Below, in pieces: positions 7,153 to 9,309 of a stretch of 9,309 nt of DNA. Numbering within the stretch: position 1 is the stretch's first letter; each line of letters begins with the position of its first letter. Position numbers and translations under genes: made by a program. Where the stretch lies: assembly GCA_013813125.1 (NCBI GenBank), contig JACCSH010000085.1, positions 1 through 9,309 of the forward strand, read 5' to 3'. Under the pieces are notes generated by a model. That model had not been told where the DNA came from. It searched no databases and was given only the letters and a program-made list of their open reading frames with translations. Source of the DNA: Nocardioidaceae bacterium (GTDB taxonomy: Bacteria; Actinomycetota; Actinomycetes; Propionibacteriales; Nocardioidaceae).

Positions 7153-7707
7153 CTACTCGTCGTCGGGCTTGATTGCCTCTTGTAGCTCGTTGCGGGACAT
7201 GGAACTGGCCCCTTCGACCTGGGCATTTCGGGCCGCGATGAGCAGCTCCTCCTTGGTCGCCTCGCCGGGCTGATCTCCCATGTGGTCGGCGCGAGCCTCG
7301 ATGAACGCCTCGGCGAGCTCTGCCAGCCGTTCGGGTGACAAGGAGGTTCGCAGACCTGGCAACACTGACTCTTCCTCCTCCTCGACGTGATGCAGGATCG
7401 CCTCGATGAGGTCCTCAAGCGTTGAGTCGAAGTCGGTGCTGGTGTGGCTCATGTTCTTCAGCTTGACGAGCAACTCCTCGGCCGCAGCGTGCTCTTCCTG
7501 GCTGTGGGCGACCTCGTCAGCCTCACCAGCCTCGTTACGAGCCGCTGGGTATACCTCCGCTTCTTCAGCCCGGCTGTGTGCAATCAGCAAAGTGGTAACG
7601 GTCGGCAACAGCAGAGGGCGGGAATCGGGATCTTCGCGCATCGCGTCAAAGATGCGTTCCACTTCTCGGTGGTCAGCCATGATCAGGTCGACAACGTCTT
7701 GGGGCAT
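7153..7707 (-). CDS. Hemerythrin HHE-domain protein with Rho-N-like C-terminus
   Basis: This 184-residue soluble, acidic protein is a helical-bundle HHE cation-binding protein likely to bind a di-iron centre for O2, NO or redox sensing. Candidate ligands are His13 (MADHREVERIF), His44 and Glu47/48 (AHSRAEEAEVYP), His67 and His72 (HSQEEHAAAEEL), and His105/His106 with Glu109-111 (ILHHVEEEEE). The last 30 residues (TKEELLIAARNAQVEG, SSMSRNELQEAIK) look like a separate helix-extension-helix of the Rho N-terminal/SAP-like type. I start at ATG 7707: the residues further upstream are not HHE-like, and AGAGAGGA lies 4 bases before this ATG. The gene is 66 bases downstream of purU on the same strand, so it may be in the mdh-purU transcript or use its own promoter. 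Partner and physiological role are unknown. Confidence 0.88.
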   Translation of the reverse strand: MPQDVVDLIMADHREVERIFDAMREDPDSRPLLLPTVTTLLIAHSRAEEAEVYPAARNEAGEADEVAHSQEEHAAAEELLVKLKNMSHTSTDFDSTLEDLIEAILHHVEEEEESVLPGLRTSLSPERLAELAEAFIEARADHMGDQPGEATKEELLIAARNAQVEGASSMSRNELQEAIKPDDE

Positions 7708-7743
7708 GGGGTCCTCTCTTAACGTCCTAGGTGGTTCGACGTA

Positions 7744-7756
7744 CCCGATGATCGGG
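7744..7756. promoter_or_regulatory. Perfect 13-base palindrome upstream of the hemerythrin gene
   Basis: CCCGAT-G-ATCGGG lies in the 66-base gap between the purU stop and the hemerythrin start, 37 bases before the ATG. It could be an operator, or a weak 5-bp hairpin with a 3-base loop. No T-run follows, so a terminator is unlikely. Confidence 0.4.
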
Positions 7757-7773
7757 CAGGACAAACCCAACGG

Positions 7774-8652
7774 TCATCGCAACACCACGACCTTATTGCC
7801 GTTGAGCATGACGCGTGTCTCGGAGTGCCACCGTACGGCGCGCGACAAGACTCGGCTCTCGACGTCGCGACCCGTTGCGACAAGCTCGTCAACGGTGAAT
7901 CCATGGTCGACCCGCGCCACGTCCTGCTCGATGATCGGTCCCTCGTCGAGGTCTGGCGTCACGTAGTGCGCCGTGGCTCCGATCAGCTTCACCCCATGCG
8001 CGTGAGCCTGGTGGTAGGGCTTGGCCCCCCTGAAGCTCGGCAGGAAAGAGTGGTGGATGTTGATGGCGCGACCCGAGAGGCGTCGACATACCTGCTCCGA
8101 CAGCACCTGCATATACCGCGCCAGCACCACCAGATCTATCTCGAGGTCTTCGACCAACTCGAGAAGCTGCTTCTCCGCGTCTGCCCTGGTGTCCGCCGTG
8201 ACGGGTATGTGGTGGAAGCGGACTCCGTAGGAATCCGCGAGGTGCTTGAAGTCCAGGTGGTTCGAGACGATCGCCGGTATGTCGACCTTGAGCGACCCAG
8301 TGCCCCATCGGTACAGCAGGTCGTTGAGGCAGTGACCCGACCGAGACACCATGATCAGAGTGCGGTAGCGCGCTCCCGCCGACCAGAGTTCCCAGTGCAT
8401 CGCGAAGTCGGAAGCCACCGGTTCGAAGTCCGACCGCAGCGACTCAGCTGAGACGGCCGGCCGCGAGGTCTCGAAATGAACGCGCATGAAGAAGCGGCCG
8501 GTCTCGGGGTCGCCGTACTGCTGGCTCTCCATGATGTTGCCGCTCTGCTGGACGAGGAAGCCCGATACGGCGTGGACGATGCCCGGCCTGTCGTCACATT
8601 GCAGCGTAAGGACGAAGTCGTTGGCAGCCCTTGGGCGTTCGGCGCTGGTCAG
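7774..8652 (-). CDS. purU: Formyltetrahydrofolate deformylase, CTG start
   Basis: PurU hydrolyses 10-formyl-THF to formate and THF and so adjusts the one-carbon pool. The first ATG or GTG in frame (ATG at 8532) falls inside the ACT domain, at the residues NIMESQQYGD, and would remove 40 conserved residues. Upstream the frame stays open and reads FVLTLQCDDRPGIVHAVSGF, the expected ACT start, back to a TGA at 8671-8673. The only near-cognate start is CTG at 8652-8650, giving MTSAERPRAAND and 292 residues, the normal family length. AGGGG lies seven bases before it. The ACT domain covers about 13-90. The formyltransferase-fold part shows SRSGHCLNDLLYRW, catalytic Asn198 and His200 in INIHHSFLPSF, GAKPYHQAH, and Asp236 in DLDEGPIIEQDV. 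It lies 10 bases after mdh and is probably coupled to it. Confidence 0.95.
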   Translation of the reverse strand: MTSAERPRAANDFVLTLQCDDRPGIVHAVSGFLVQQSGNIMESQQYGDPETGRFFMRVHFETSRPAVSAESLRSDFEPVASDFAMHWELWSAGARYRTLIMVSRSGHCLNDLLYRWGTGSLKVDIPAIVSNHLDFKHLADSYGVRFHHIPVTADTRADAEKQLLELVEDLEIDLVVLARYMQVLSEQVCRRLSGRAINIHHSFLPSFRGAKPYHQAHAHGVKLIGATAHYVTPDLDEGPIIEQDVARVDHGFTVDELVATGRDVESRVLSRAVRWHSETRVMLNGNKVVVLR

Positions 8653-8659
8653 AGTGACG

Positions 8660-8665
8660 CCCCTA
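8660..8665 (-). promoter_or_regulatory. purU ribosome binding site overlapping mdh stop
   Basis: On the minus strand the mdh stop TAG (8665-8663) runs directly into GGG, making TAGGGG. AGGGG (8664-8660) is seven bases from the CTG at 8652. A ribosome ending mdh covers the purU start site, which would help a weak CTG codon. Confidence 0.6.
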
Positions 8666-9309
8666 CTCGATCAAGCCCAGAGCTTGCACGGCATCGCGCT
8701 CCTCGGCGAGCTCTGCCGTGCTCACATCGATCCGGGCACGGGAGAAGTCGTCGATGTCCAGCCCGGCCACGATGTCCCAGTTCCCGTCGCTGATCGTGAC
8801 CGGGAAGGAGGAAACCAACCCCTCCGAAACGCCATACGACCCGTCCGACACGACGGCCATGGATGTCCAGTCACCGCTCGGGGTTCCTTGCAACCAGTCC
8901 CGCGCTGCATCGATGGTGGCGCTGGCGGCGCTGGCAGCGCTCGATGCGCCGCGGGCTTCGATGATCGCCGCACCGCGCTTTTGCACGGTCGGGATGTAGT
9001 CGTTCTCGAGCCAGGTCTGGTCGTCAACGAGTTCAGCGGCGTTCTGACCCTTGACCTCAGCGTGGAAGATATCCGGGTACTGAGTTGCCGAGTGGTTGCC
9101 CCAGATCGTCATCTTCTTGATGTCGTTGACCGTTGCGCCGGTCTTTGCGGCCAGCTGAGCTAGTGCGCGGTTGTGGGCGAGGCGAGTTAGTGCGGAAAAG
9201 CGGTCTTGCGGTATGTCCGGCGCATTCCGCATCGCGATGAGGGCGTTGGTGTTGGCGGGGTTTCCGGTGACCGCGACCCGGATGTCGTCCGCTGCGTGGT
9301 CGTTGAGCG
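8663..9309 (-). CDS. mdh: Malate dehydrogenase, 5-prime partial, catalytic Asp replaced by Ala
   Basis: The cytoplasmic NAD-dependent malate dehydrogenase of the TCA cycle interconverts malate and oxaloacetate. The visible 214 residues are the C-terminal two thirds; the Rossmann front end lies beyond the window. Clear signatures are [27 protein letters not shown] with the catalytic His, [29 protein letters not shown] and the C-terminal [20 protein letters not shown]. The usual TRLDHNRA motif reads TRLAHNRA here: the codon at 9178-9176 is GCC where GAC would give the Asp that pairs with the catalytic His. The substrate-binding Arg of the same motif is kept. All other visible parts are well conserved and the frame is intact, so this is either a real single substitution or one base error. 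It is the upstream gene of a probable mdh-purU(-hemerythrin) transcript. Confidence 0.96.
   Translation of the reverse strand, partial: LNDHAADDIRVAVTGNPANTNALIAMRNAPDIPQDRFSALTRLAHNRALAQLAAKTGATVNDIKKMTIWGNHSATQYPDIFHAEVKGQNAAELVDDQTWLENDYIPTVQKRGAAIIEARGASSAASAASATIDAARDWLQGTPSGDWTSMAVVSDGSYGVSEGLVSSFPVTISDGNWDIVAGLDIDDFSRARIDVSTAELAEERDAVQALGLIE

Noticed and set aside
7708..7770. Upstream start for the hemerythrin protein at 7770
   Set aside because: The 21 extra residues overlap the purU stop region and the palindrome and are not HHE-like; ATG 7707 has AGAGAGGA just before it.
7406..7966. Plus-strand 186-codon frame across hemerythrin and purU
   Set aside because: Ser/Thr-rich shadow crossing two well-supported genes on the other strand.
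7825..8451. Plus-strand 208-codon frame opposite purU
   Set aside because: PurU active-site motifs are intact on the minus strand; this is its complement.

Overview
The window comes from a high-GC actinomycete, most like the Nocardioidaceae/Propionibacteriales or a neighbouring order. The evidence is the strong G/C bias at third codon positions, the block perM-purN-purH-folD-DUF3017-mdh that is typical of Actinomycetota, and actinobacterial families (DUF4383, DUF3017, PerM/DUF6350). The genus is an inference from gene order and protein style. No RNA gene, IS element, phage gene, CRISPR array or attachment site was found.

Layout. (1) Positions 1-448, plus strand: the end of a small four-helix membrane protein (DUF4383), split by an apparent one-base frameshift. 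(2) Positions 470-2344, minus strand: a 624-residue sigma-factor-like protein with one transmembrane helix, a Glu-Pro linker and a large outside part that looks like two copies of a cysteine-containing sensor module. (3) Positions 2345-2562: a divergent intergenic region with a possible 40-codon minus-strand ORF. (4) Positions 2563-5935, plus strand: perM, purN and purH, each junction a 4-base stop/start overlap. (5) Positions 5992-7127, plus strand: folD and a DUF3017 membrane protein, again overlapping by 4 bases; folD appears to have its own promoter. (6) Positions 7153-9309, minus strand, convergent with the above: a hemerythrin-like protein, purU and the 3-prime two thirds of mdh, read in the order mdh-purU-hemerythrin.

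How the genes work together. PurN and PurH spend 10-formyl-tetrahydrofolate on purine carbons 8 and 2. FolD makes 10-formyl-THF from methylene-THF. PurU hydrolyses it to formate and THF. The window therefore holds makers, users and a drain of one cofactor pool, with a cell-division membrane protein (PerM) translationally coupled to the purine genes. Mdh links to central carbon metabolism and is coupled to purU: the purU ribosome binding site overlaps the mdh stop codon, and purU seems to start at a rare CTG.

Points most worth checking are the membrane-tethered sigma-like protein, an Asp-to-Ala change at the catalytic Asp of malate dehydrogenase, the CTG start of purU, and the hemerythrin protein with a Rho-N-like tail. 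No clearly new multi-gene system is visible; this is mainly a housekeeping region with several odd details.
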